Origin: an uncultured Nitrosomonadales bacterium
GTDB taxonomy: Bacteria > Pseudomonadota > Gammaproteobacteria > Burkholderiales > Gallionellaceae
DNA: 7,394 nucleotides
Assembly (NCBI GenBank): GCA_903934275.1
Contig: CAIZNF010000320.1
Span: forward strand, 1-7,394
Direction: 5' to 3'
The position numbers and the translations under genes were made by a program. Below, piece after piece: positions 1 to 7,394 of the stretch. The notes under the pieces are model-generated. The model saw only the letters and a program-made list of their open reading frames with translations. It was not told the DNA's origin and did not search any database. Positions within the stretch are counted from its first letter, which is position 1. The number at the start of each line of letters is the position of its first letter.

Positions 1-1693
<1,693 letters not shown>

Positions 1694-1698
1694 GTTTG

Positions 1699-1707
1699 TC
1701 TCCTTTT
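1699..1707 (-). promoter_or_regulatory. Ribosome binding site of pilU
   Basis: The minus strand reads AAAAGGAGA followed by CAAAC and then the ATG at 1693. This is a strong Shine-Dalgarno at good spacing and it fixes the pilU start. It is the clearest ribosome binding site in the window, and it sits only 2 bp from the arm of the inverted repeat at 1710-1800. Confidence 0.8.
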
Positions 1708-1709
1708 GA

Positions 1710-1800
1710 GCTGGTAGCCGGTGGCCGGTAGCTTGTAGCCTTTGGATTGTCCGCAGGCCGATGCTGCTCTGCTACCAGCTACAGGCCACGAGCTACAAGC
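1710..1800. repeat. Imperfect inverted repeat, 31-nt arms, between dapD and pilU
   Basis: Arm 1 (1710-1740) and the reverse complement of arm 2 (1770-1800) agree at 25 of 31 positions, around a 29-nt centre. Each arm is itself built from GGTAGC/TGTAGC and GTGGCC units, so it looks like a degenerate short-unit repeat that was copied in inverted orientation. Arm 2 touches the dapD stop codon and arm 1 ends 2 bp before the pilU Shine-Dalgarno. In the minus-strand mRNA it would fold into a long hairpin. No U tract follows, so it is not a standard intrinsic terminator. Its role, if any, could be mRNA stability, processing, or limiting pilU translation; that is inference. Confidence 0.75.
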
Positions 1801-2634
1801 TTAAATTCCCCTCAATAACTCATTGATGCCCACCTTGGACAAGGTTTTTGCATCCACTTTTTTAACGATCACCGCGCAGTACAGGCTGTAGCTGCTGTCC
1901 CCGCCGGATGGACTGCCGGGCAGGCTACCGCTGACCACCACCGAGCCGGACGGCACGCGCCCATAGATCACCTCGCCAGTTTCGCGGTCGAAAATCTTGG
2001 TGCTCTGGCCGATGAATACGCCCATCGAGATCACGCTGTTGTCTTCCACGATCACGCCTTCCACGATTTCCGAGCGCGCGCCGATGAAGCAGTTATCGCC
2101 GATGATGGTCGGGTTGGCCTGCACAGGTTCCAGCACGCCACCGATGCCCACACCTCCGCTCAGGTGAACGTTCTTGCCGATCTGCGCACACGAGCCGACT
2201 GTCGCCCAAGTATCCACCATCGAGCCCTCGTCAATGTAAGCGCCGATGTTCACATAGGAGGGCATCAGCACCACGTTCTTTGCGATGAACGCGCCCTTAC
2301 GTGCCGCAGCCGGTGGCACCACGCGGAAGCCGCCCTCGCGAAAATCGCGGCTGTTGTAGTCGGCAAATTTGGACGGGACTTTGTCGTAGTAGTTGGTGAA
2401 ACCGCCTTTGACGAAAGAGTTGTCTTCCATGCGAAACGACAGCAGCACGGCTTTCTTCAGCCATTGATGCGTCACCCATTGGCCGTCTATTTTTTCGGCG
2501 ACACGCAGTTTTCCCTGATCGAGCTGCGTAATGGCGGCATCGACCGCCTCCTTGAGCTGTGCATCGGCATTGTGTGGGGTGATCTCGGCGCGGCGTTCGA
2601 AACCTTGTTCGATGATTTGTTGTAATTGTTCCAT
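1801..2634 (-). CDS. dapD: 2,3,4,5-tetrahydropyridine-2,6-dicarboxylate N-succinyltransferase
   Basis: DapD transfers succinyl from succinyl-CoA to tetrahydrodipicolinate, giving N-succinyl-L-2-amino-6-oxopimelate, the committed step of the succinylase branch of DAP/lysine synthesis. It acts as a cytoplasmic homotrimer. The 277 residues compare with about 274 in E. coli. The N-terminal helical domain contains [20 protein letters not shown] (44-63). A left-handed beta-helix of hexapeptide repeats follows, including [10 protein letters not shown] (124-133), Asp141 in [11 protein letters not shown] and Glu189 in GARSEIVEG. These two acidic residues are important for activity in the family and fall at the same numbers as in E. 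coli. The end VGINELLR is typical. A small insertion, GSPSGGDSS (240-248), replaces a shorter loop. GGAAA-like purines lie 6-10 nt before the ATG at 2634. It follows dapC by 65 bp and precedes pilU by 107 bp. Confidence 0.97.
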   Translation of the reverse strand: MEQLQQIIEQGFERRAEITPHNADAQLKEAVDAAITQLDQGKLRVAEKIDGQWVTHQWLKKAVLLSFRMEDNSFVKGGFTNYYDKVPSKFADYNSRDFREGGFRVVPPAAARKGAFIAKNVVLMPSYVNIGAYIDEGSMVDTWATVGSCAQIGKNVHLSGGVGIGGVLEPVQANPTIIGDNCFIGARSEIVEGVIVEDNSVISMGVFIGQSTKIFDRETGEVIYGRVPSGSVVVSGSLPGSPSGGDSSYSLYCAVIVKKVDAKTLSKVGINELLRGI

Positions 2635-2662
2635 GATGATTTCCAGATTGTTAAATTGTTTG

Positions 2663-2749
2663 TAGGGGCATATGGCAATACGCCCTTATATGGCTATTTT
2701 CACTTGCCATTATTGTCACTATCTAAGGACGTATTGCCATACGCCCCTA
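2663..2749. repeat. Palindromic REP/MITE-like element overlapping the end of dapC
   Basis: Two 25-nt arms, 2663-2687 and 2725-2749, are inverted copies that agree at 23 of 25 positions around a 37-nt centre. Each arm is also close to self-complementary: a GGGCRTAT stem, a GGCA loop and an ATACGCCC-type stem. The whole could therefore form either two small hairpins or one long stem. The GTAGGGGC...GCCCCTA pattern resembles short palindromic repeats I recall from many bacterial genomes, but I cannot name a family. The right arm lies inside dapC and encodes about residues 392-400; the left arm lies in the dapC-dapD gap. Confidence 0.8.
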
Positions 2750-3923
2750 TGAATTTGGCAATGCGCCGTGCCCCTTCCACGGCCTCTTCCGTATTCGCAA
2801 CCAGCGCCAGCCGCACAAAACCCTCACCGGGATTCACATCCCGCGCGGTGCGCGCCAGATAGCTGCCCGGCAACACGGTCGCATTATAGTCGCGATACAA
2901 GGCTTGCGCGAAGGCGGTATCGGCAAGCGGCGTGCGTATCCACAAGTAAAAACCGGCATCCGGCAGCGTGACCGGCAGCACCGGCTTGAGTATCTCCAGC
3001 ACACTGGCGAATTTCTCCGCGTACAGGCGGCGATTTTCCGCGACATGTGCCTCATCGTTCCACGCGGCGATGCTGGCAGCCTGTATCACCGGATTCATCG
3101 CCGAACCGTGATAGGTGCGGTACAGTGCGAATTTAGCGATCATTCCTGCATCGCCCGCGACAAAACCGGAGCGCATCCCCGGCACATTGGAGCGCTTTGA
3201 CAGGCTGGAAAACACTACCAGGTTTTTATAGTCGCCGCGCCCCAATTGTTGGGCGGCTTGCAGCGCGCCGAGCGGTGGCGTGTCGAAATAAATCTCCGAA
3301 TAGCACTCATCCGAGGCGATCACAAAATCGTAGCGGTCGCTCATCTCAAATAGTGTCCGCCATTCTTCCAGCTGCATCACATGGCCGTTCGGGTTGCCCG
3401 GCGAACACACATACACCAGTTGCGCGCATTGCCAGATTTCTTCCGGTAGTTGCGCAAAATTCAGTGCGTAGTTGTCTTCCGGCAGCGTGTTGAGGAAATG
3501 TGGGGTGGCTCCCGCGAGCAGCGCCGCACCTTCGTATATCTGGTAGAACGGGTTGGGGCAGACAACGACGGGATTATTTTTTGTACGGTCGACCACCGTC
3601 TGCGCGAAGGCGAACAACGCCTCGCGGCTACCGTTCACCGGCAGAACTTGGGTCTTCGCATCCGGCAGCGGAATGGTGTAGCGCATTGCCAGCCAATTCG
3701 CTATGGCATCGCGCAACGCGTCGCTGCCTGCGGTTGTGGGATAATTCGCCAGCCCGCCGAGGTTGGCGGTCAGCGCATCCTTGATGAATTGCGGCGTGGC
3801 GTGTTTTGGCTCGCCGATGGACAGGCTGATCGGACGATAGTCCTGGTTCGGCGTGACCTCGCGGAACAGCGCGGCGAGTTTTTGAAACGGGTAGGGCTGG
3901 AGCCTGTTCAAGTCGGGATTCAT
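2700..3923 (-). CDS. dapC: N-succinyldiaminopimelate aminotransferase (class I/II PLP)
   Basis: DapC uses glutamate to aminate N-succinyl-2-amino-6-oxopimelate, giving N-succinyl-LL-diaminopimelate; it acts in the cytoplasm between DapD and DapE. The 407 residues form a fold-type I aminotransferase. Visible residues are Asn177 in SPGNPNG, Asp205 and Tyr208 in ASDECYSE (PLP ring contacts), the Schiff-base Lys243 in SSLSKRSNVPGMRSGF, the phosphate-binding Arg251, and the carboxylate-binding Arg371 in FVRLAL. The start MNPDLNRLQPYPFQKL is typical of DapC. The ATG at 3923 has only a weak AAGG about 10 nt upstream. The last 16 or so residues, after RRIAKF, derive from the palindromic element at 2663-2749 and the DNA in its centre, ending DSDNNGK, so the natural C-terminus seems to have been replaced. 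The catalytic core is untouched and the enzyme is probably active. It is the first gene of the dap cluster. Confidence 0.95.
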   Translation of the reverse strand: MNPDLNRLQPYPFQKLAALFREVTPNQDYRPISLSIGEPKHATPQFIKDALTANLGGLANYPTTAGSDALRDAIANWLAMRYTIPLPDAKTQVLPVNGSREALFAFAQTVVDRTKNNPVVVCPNPFYQIYEGAALLAGATPHFLNTLPEDNYALNFAQLPEEIWQCAQLVYVCSPGNPNGHVMQLEEWRTLFEMSDRYDFVIASDECYSEIYFDTPPLGALQAAQQLGRGDYKNLVVFSSLSKRSNVPGMRSGFVAGDAGMIAKFALYRTYHGSAMNPVIQAASIAAWNDEAHVAENRRLYAEKFASVLEILKPVLPVTLPDAGFYLWIRTPLADTAFAQALYRDYNATVLPGSYLARTARDVNPGEGFVRLALVANTEEAVEGARRIAKFIGAYGNTSLDSDNNGK

Positions 3924-3977
3924 TTATTGATGGCCTTGGCGAAATTCATGATGCTGCCGGAGTCGTAAAGTGTTGTG

Positions 3978-4005
3978 ATTATAAGGGTGTAGCGAGTGCC
4001 ATCAA
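3978..4005 (-). promoter_or_regulatory. Candidate sigma70 promoter for the dapC-dapD-pilU-dapE cluster
   Basis: On the minus strand a perfect TATAAT (3983-3978) lies 16 bp downstream of TTGATG (4005-4000), a 4/6 match to the -35 consensus. Transcription would start near 3971, leaving a leader of about 48 nt before the dapC ATG. The -35 box lies inside the first codons of the divergent permease gene, so the two genes must share control DNA. The plus strand of the same -10 region reads TATAAG (3980-3985), a possible start for the permease, but that copy lacks a matching -35. This is a sequence-only prediction. Confidence 0.5.
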
Positions 4006-4913
4006 AACAAAATCTGATGCCCGTTTCCGGGGTGTTGTGCGGCGCGCTGGTGTGGGGGCTGATCTGGTACCCTTACCGCGTATTGCAGGATGTCGGCATA
4101 TCCGGCGCACTGGCGGCGCTGATCACCTATCTGCTGGCGATGCTGTGTGGCGTGTTCATGCTGCCTCGCGCATGGCGTGAGCTGCGCCTGCATAAAGGGA
4201 ATGGGGCGTATTGGTGGGCGGCGGCTCTGGTGTTGAGCGCCGGATGGTCTAACTTCGGCTATGTGCTGGCGGTGTTGCACGGCGAGGTGATGCGTGTGCT
4301 GTTGCTGTTCTATCTCGCGCCGCTCTGGACGATATTGTTTTCCTATTGGCTGCTTGGTGAACGATTAAATCGCTACGGCTACCTTATCATCGCACTGTCG
4401 TTCAGCGGCGCATTGATTATGCTGTGGGAGCCACATCTTGGCCTGCCGTTGCCGCAGAATCTTTCTGAATGGATTGGCTTGTCGGCGGGTATGAGTTTCG
4501 CGCTTTCCAATGTGGTGTCGCGGCGGTCCGCGCATTTGAGCGTGGCGGCGAAATCCAACAGCGTGTTGTTCGGTACGGCCTTGTTGACTGCGCCGTTATT
4601 ATGGTGGCAAGGCGGTTTTTCGAGTCAATTGCTGGCGATTGATGCTCGAGCATGGCTGATACTCGCGCTGCTGGGTATTGTGCTGTGTGCCACCAGTTTC
4701 GCGGTGCAGTATGCCCTTACCTCCATGTCTGCTAACCGTGCCATCATCTTGTTTCTGTTCGAGCTGGTAGTTGCCGCCGCATCGTCATATTTTCTCGCCG
4801 ATGAAACGATGCAGCTGCGCGACTGGCTGGGTGCGATGCTGATTATCTCCGCCACATTGTTGTCGGGGAGGTTGTATGCGGATCGACCGTGTGACACCGA
4901 TTCTGGCGCGTGA
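3996..4913 (+). CDS. EamA/DMT-superfamily inner-membrane permease
   Basis: This is a 305-residue integral membrane protein with about ten hydrophobic helices, roughly at 10-27, 35-56, 71-92, 99-119, 127-143, 158-174, 187-204, 219-239, 247-267 and 277-294. That is the two-times-five-helix duplication of drug/metabolite transporters. The ends of the two EamA repeats are recognisable as APLWTILFSYWLLGERL (108-124) and FELVVAAASSYFLADETM (255-272). Family members export amino acids, nucleosides or drugs, but nothing here fixes the substrate. I prefer the GTG at 3996 because AAGGG (3983-3987) lies 8 nt upstream. An ATG at 4017 would drop seven residues and has no Shine-Dalgarno. The gene is divergent from dapC with a 72-bp gap and converges with the HDOD gene, 9 bp between stop codons. 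A link to lysine/DAP metabolism through the shared promoter region is possible but unproven. Confidence 0.88.
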   Translation: MPSKQNLMPVSGVLCGALVWGLIWYPYRVLQDVGISGALAALITYLLAMLCGVFMLPRAWRELRLHKGNGAYWWAAALVLSAGWSNFGYVLAVLHGEVMRVLLLFYLAPLWTILFSYWLLGERLNRYGYLIIALSFSGALIMLWEPHLGLPLPQNLSEWIGLSAGMSFALSNVVSRRSAHLSVAAKSNSVLFGTALLTAPLLWWQGGFSSQLLAIDARAWLILALLGIVLCATSFAVQYALTSMSANRAIILFLFELVVAAASSYFLADETMQLRDWLGAMLIISATLLSGRLYADRPCDTDSGA

Positions 4914-4922
4914 CAAATACGC

Positions 4923-5759
4923 TTAAGCCAGGAATTGCTCGCTGATCTCTTCGTAGTATGCCTGTTCGTCATCCAGATGAATGCCGAGCTCCGCCAGCAC
5001 CTCCTCGCGTATCTTCCACCAGAGCGGATGATCGGTACGGGTAATGCGGTGGTAGTAGCAAATCGCCAGTTGCAATGTTGCTACCAGAGTCCGTACCGCA
5101 CCAAGCTCTTCATGCGGCATCTCATGGTGGTACAGAATCGCTTGGCAAATAAAATCCGGAAGCTTCCAGTGGTGTGCCACCAGATAGCCGACACTGCAAT
5201 GATCCACATTGAAAAGCGCATCCTCATCGCTCAGGTTAGGCCAGCAGGTGCTGTTATCAAGATGCAGTTTGCCGCAATAATCCGGGAAGCGCTGCATCAG
5301 CACCGGCACGCCACATTCGTGGAAAATCCCGGCCATATAAGCCTGATCCGGGAAGATGTTGCACACCGATACGCGGTCGGCGGCGATCAGTGCGGCGATC
5401 TGCGCCACTTCCTGCGAGCGTGTCCAGAAAATATCGAAAGATTTGCGCGTGGTACTGGAAATGCTGCTGGAGAGCGCGATAGCCTGCACCAGATTAAAGG
5501 TTTGCTTGACCCCCATCACCATCAGAACCTGTTCGAGCGAATTGTGTTTTTTCCCGCCACCGAATACGGGTGAACGTACCGCCTTGAACAGCATGGCGGT
5601 GATACCCGGATCGCTGGAGATGATGCGGGTCAAATCACTCATGCTGTAATCGTCGGAGGCGAGCTTCTGTTGCAGCTCGATCAGTACTTTAGGCTGTGGC
5701 GGAAGCTTGACACCTTTGGTAACAAGTTCTTTTAAGGCTTTTTCGACATCGATTTGCAT
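4923..5759 (-). CDS. HDOD-domain signal/regulatory protein
   Basis: This 278-residue protein consists almost wholly of an HDOD domain (about 15-225), a non-catalytic relative of the HD phosphohydrolases found in bacterial signalling proteins. Landmarks are KLPPQPKVLIELQQKL (18-33), the ISSDPGITAMLFKAVRSP stretch (47-64), the VLMVMGVKQTFNLVQAIAL block (78-96), AGIFHECG (143-150), VDHCSVGYLVAHHWKLP (185-201) and AILYHHE (207-213). The usual HD pair appears as His147-Glu148. The C-terminus is a short acidic helical tail, and no receiver, EAL or GGDEF domain is attached. HDOD proteins have been linked to chemotaxis, biofilm, redox or second-messenger control, but no specific role can be read here. 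The ATG at 5759 lacks a clear Shine-Dalgarno. It is transcribed divergently from purT across a 348-bp gap. Confidence 0.88.
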   Translation of the reverse strand: MQIDVEKALKELVTKGVKLPPQPKVLIELQQKLASDDYSMSDLTRIISSDPGITAMLFKAVRSPVFGGGKKHNSLEQVLMVMGVKQTFNLVQAIALSSSISSTTRKSFDIFWTRSQEVAQIAALIAADRVSVCNIFPDQAYMAGIFHECGVPVLMQRFPDYCGKLHLDNSTCWPNLSDEDALFNVDHCSVGYLVAHHWKLPDFICQAILYHHEMPHEELGAVRTLVATLQLAICYYHRITRTDHPLWWKIREEVLAELGIHLDDEQAYYEEISEQFLA

Positions 5760-5800
5760 GGTTTTTATTAGGGCAGTGATGTTTTTGACTGACGCTGTCG

Positions 5801-5806
5801 ATTATA
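5801..5806 (-). promoter_or_regulatory. Candidate -10 box of the HDOD gene
   Basis: The minus strand reads a perfect TATAAT about 42 bp before the ATG at 5759, predicting a leader of about 35 nt. I found no convincing -35 hexamer at 16-18 bp spacing, so either an activator is needed or the match is fortuitous. Confidence 0.35.
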
Positions 5807-5843
5807 CAGATTAATTTTAGAGAGCCTCTGCAAATGGTGAAAG

Positions 5844-6036
5844 ACGGGTGCGATTCAAGCTGATGTGGAGCAGCAAGAGTGCGTGGCCATCAACGTACGC
5901 AAAGCCCGTGTAGGAGCGACCTCCCAGCCGCGATTTGGTGAGTACCTCAACACGCATCGCGGCCAGGAGACCGTTCCCTCAAGAGCAATCTCACCCTACC
6001 CGGAGATGCGACCATAGTAGTTTGAATCGTACCCGT
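5844..6036. repeat. Nested inverted repeat, MITE/REP-like, between HDOD gene and purT
   Basis: The outer arms 5844-5868 and 6012-6036 are inverted copies agreeing at 20 of 25 positions (core CGATTCAA / TTGAATCG). Inside them a second inverted pair, 5913-5934 and 5956-5977, agrees at 17 of 22. The inner pair contains the TGTAGGAGCG...CCGCGAT pattern that resembles REP sequences known from Pseudomonas and other proteobacteria. Both pairs share nearly the same centre (about 5940 and 5945), so the roughly 193-bp unit behaves as one palindromic element. No open reading frame of note lies within it. The rest of the 5760-6107 gap holds the leader and promoter regions of the two flanking genes. Confidence 0.65.
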
Positions 6037-6068
6037 GAGAGACCAGCTGTTCTTGCCACGCTCGTGTG

Positions 6069-6074
6069 TATAAT
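6069..6074 (+). promoter_or_regulatory. Candidate -10 box of purT
   Basis: A perfect TATAAT lies 33 bp before the purT ATG at 6108, predicting transcription from about 6081 and a short leader of about 27 nt. No good -35 hexamer is visible at 16-18 bp. The leader has no Shine-Dalgarno. Confidence 0.4.
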
Positions 6075-6107
6075 TTCGCGCAGTCCCAACTTATCACAAC
6101 GCACCCC

Positions 6108-7325
6108 ATGACCACTCCAACCAAACCGCTCATTATCGGCACCCCGCTTACCCCATCCGCGATCCGTGTCATGCTGCTCGGCAGCGGCGAACTCGGCAAG
6201 GAAGTCATCATCGCGCTGCAACGTCTCGGCGTGGAAACCATCGCCGTAGACCGCTACGCCGACTCGCCCGGCCAGCAGGTGGCGCACCATGCGCGCGTTA
6301 TCAACATGATGGACGGGGCGCAATTGCGCGCGCTGATCGAGCGGGAAAAGCCGCACCTCGTCGTGCCGGAGATCGAGGCCATCGCCACCGATACCTTAGT
6401 CGAGATCGAGCAGGAAGGGCTGGCGCGCGTCATTCCGACCGCACGCGCCGCCAAGCTCACCATGAACCGCGAAGGCATCCGCCGCCTCGTTGCCGAGACG
6501 CTCGGGTTACCGGTCTCGCCGTATAAATTCGCCAACAGCCTGGAAGAGCTGCGCGCCGCAATAGAGGTAATCGGCTACCCGTGCTTCGTCAAACCGCTGA
6601 TGTCGTCCTCCGGCAAGGGACAGACGAAAGTGGATAGCGCCGAGGATATCGAAGCCGCGTGGAACTATGCCGCCACCGGCTCGCGCGTCACGCAGGGGCG
6701 CGTCATCGTTGAAGGCCTGATCGACTTCGATTATGAGATCACCCAACTCACCGTGCGTGCACTGGGCTGCAACGGCGAAGTCGAGACGCATTTCTGCGAA
6801 CCTATCGGCCACTTGCAGGTGTTGGGCGATTACGTCGAAAGCTGGCAGCCGCAGGCCATGTCGCCGCTGGCCTTGCAACGCTCGCGCGACATCGCGAAAA
6901 AAGTCACCGATGACCTCGGCGGACTTGGCATCTTCGGTGTCGAATTATTTATTAAGGACGATGAAGTCTGGTTCAGCGAAGTCAGCCCACGCCCGCACGA
7001 CACCGGCATGGTGACGATGTGCTCGCAAGTGCAGAGCGAATTCGAACTCCACGCCCGCGCGATTCTCGGCTTGCCGGTGGATGTCAGTCTGAAAGCGCCC
7101 GGTGCGAGCGCGGTGATCTACGGCCAACTGGAGCAACAGGGCATCGCCTTCGCCGGTGTGGATGAAGCGCTGCGCGTGCCGCAAAGCGACCTGCGCCTGT
7201 TCGGTAAACCCGAATCCTTCACGCGCCGCCGTATGGGTGTGGCGCTGGCGAACGGCAAGGATGTTGAAGAGGCGAGGGAGCGCGCGAAGCTGGCGGCGGG
7301 GAAGGTGAGGCCGGTTAAACCGTAG
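6108..7325 (+). CDS. purT: Formate-dependent phosphoribosylglycinamide formyltransferase 2
   Basis: PurT is a cytoplasmic ATP-grasp enzyme. It activates formate with ATP and formylates GAR to FGAR, the third step of purine synthesis, independently of the folate-dependent PurN. The 405 residues compare with about 392 in E. coli. Motifs are the GAR-binding start [13 protein letters not shown] (21-33), AVDRYAD (46-52), PEIEAIATD (87-95), [11 protein letters not shown] (117-127), the ATP-grasp glycine loop SSSGKGQ (166-172), and metal ligands Glu279 in FGVELF and Glu291 in [20 protein letters not shown] and RRMGVALA follow near the C-terminus. I place the start at the ATG at 6108. The frame is open back to a GTG at 6066, but that codon overlaps the -10 box and would add 14 residues foreign to the family. 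There is no Shine-Dalgarno. The gene stands alone, divergent from the HDOD gene. Confidence 0.96.
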   Translation: MTTPTKPLIIGTPLTPSAIRVMLLGSGELGKEVIIALQRLGVETIAVDRYADSPGQQVAHHARVINMMDGAQLRALIEREKPHLVVPEIEAIATDTLVEIEQEGLARVIPTARAAKLTMNREGIRRLVAETLGLPVSPYKFANSLEELRAAIEVIGYPCFVKPLMSSSGKGQTKVDSAEDIEAAWNYAATGSRVTQGRVIVEGLIDFDYEITQLTVRALGCNGEVETHFCEPIGHLQVLGDYVESWQPQAMSPLALQRSRDIAKKVTDDLGGLGIFGVELFIKDDEVWFSEVSPRPHDTGMVTMCSQVQSEFELHARAILGLPVDVSLKAPGASAVIYGQLEQQGIAFAGVDEALRVPQSDLRLFGKPESFTRRRMGVALANGKDVEEARERAKLAAGKVRPVKP

Positions 7326-7339
7326 GACAAAAATTGTTG

Positions 7340-7370
7340 GGTGGACAAACAAATTTTTCGTGTGCCCACC
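7340..7370. repeat. Weak inverted repeat downstream of purT
   Basis: GGTGGACA (7340-7347) can pair with TGCCCACC (7363-7370) with one mismatch around a 15-nt loop. The GTGGGCA/TGCCCAC pattern resembles another short dispersed palindrome. It lies 15 bp past the purT stop and has no following T tract, so it is at best a poor terminator. I see nothing else in the remaining bases to the right edge. Confidence 0.35.
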
Positions 7371-7394
7371 ATATGTGGCGAATCTAACGGTGCG

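Noticed and set aside
1710..1800. Inverted repeat as an intrinsic terminator, or as a CRISPR-like array
   Set aside because: No T tract follows on the transcribed strand, and there are only two arms, in inverted orientation, without spacers.
2626..2862. Plus-strand open frame of 78 codons across the dapC-dapD gap
   Set aside because: It is a shadow of the palindromic element and of dapC; its GAYGNT peptide only mirrors the inverted arm that also encodes the DapC tail.
4908..4922. GCGT...ACGC hairpin between the convergent genes as a terminator
   Set aside because: A four-base stem with no T tract is too weak.
4935..5573. Plus-strand open frame of 212 codons
   Set aside because: It is antisense to the HDOD gene, whose domain motifs are clear on the minus strand.
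6066..6107. Upstream GTG start adding 14 residues to PurT
   Set aside because: The GTG overlaps the TATAAT box and the extra residues do not resemble the PurT N-terminus; the ATG at 6108 fits the family length.
5760..6107. Hidden small gene or RNA gene in the long gap
   Set aside because: I found no tRNA-like fold and no open frame with a ribosome site; the inverted repeats and flanking promoters account for most of the structure.

Overview
The window looks like ordinary chromosomal DNA from a Gram-negative proteobacterium, most likely a betaproteobacterium (Nitrosomonadales/Gallionellaceae-like). That placement is inferred from the proteins: a dedicated DapC-type aminotransferase, the succinylase branch of lysine/DAP synthesis, a type IV pilus ATPase, and PurT. 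It is also suggested by several short palindromic repeats in the gaps between genes. No database search was possible, so the taxonomy is tentative. Coding density is high, and I see no RNA genes, insertion sequences, CRISPR array or phage genes.

Layout. Positions 1-3923 hold four genes, all on the minus strand, transcribed in the order dapC (3923-2700), dapD (2634-1801), pilU (1693-524), dapE (509 to beyond the left edge). DapD, DapC and DapE catalyse consecutive steps of the succinylase route to meso-diaminopimelate and lysine: succinylation, transamination, desuccinylation. A PilU/PilT-family retraction ATPase sits among them. A good candidate promoter for the cluster lies at 3978-4005. Two palindromic elements interrupt it. 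One (2663-2749) overlaps the last codons of dapC, and one (1710-1800) fills the space from the dapD stop codon almost to the pilU ribosome binding site.

Divergent from dapC is a ten-helix EamA/DMT-family permease (3996-4913, plus strand). It converges with an HDOD-domain protein (5759-4923, minus strand), with only 9 bp between their stop codons. A 348-bp gap (5760-6107) follows. It holds a -10 box for the HDOD gene, a -10 box for purT, and between them a nested inverted repeat of about 193 bp that resembles a decayed MITE or REP cluster. purT (6108-7325, plus strand) encodes the formate-dependent glycinamide ribonucleotide transformylase of purine synthesis. The last 69 bp hold only a weak hairpin.

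I do not see a previously undescribed defence, mobile or enzymatic system. What deserves a second look is the palindromic repeat content: a repeat that has become the end of the dapC reading frame, a hairpin that bridges two genes of an operon, and a nested MITE-like element. The placement of a pilus motor gene inside a lysine/DAP operon is the other point of interest.
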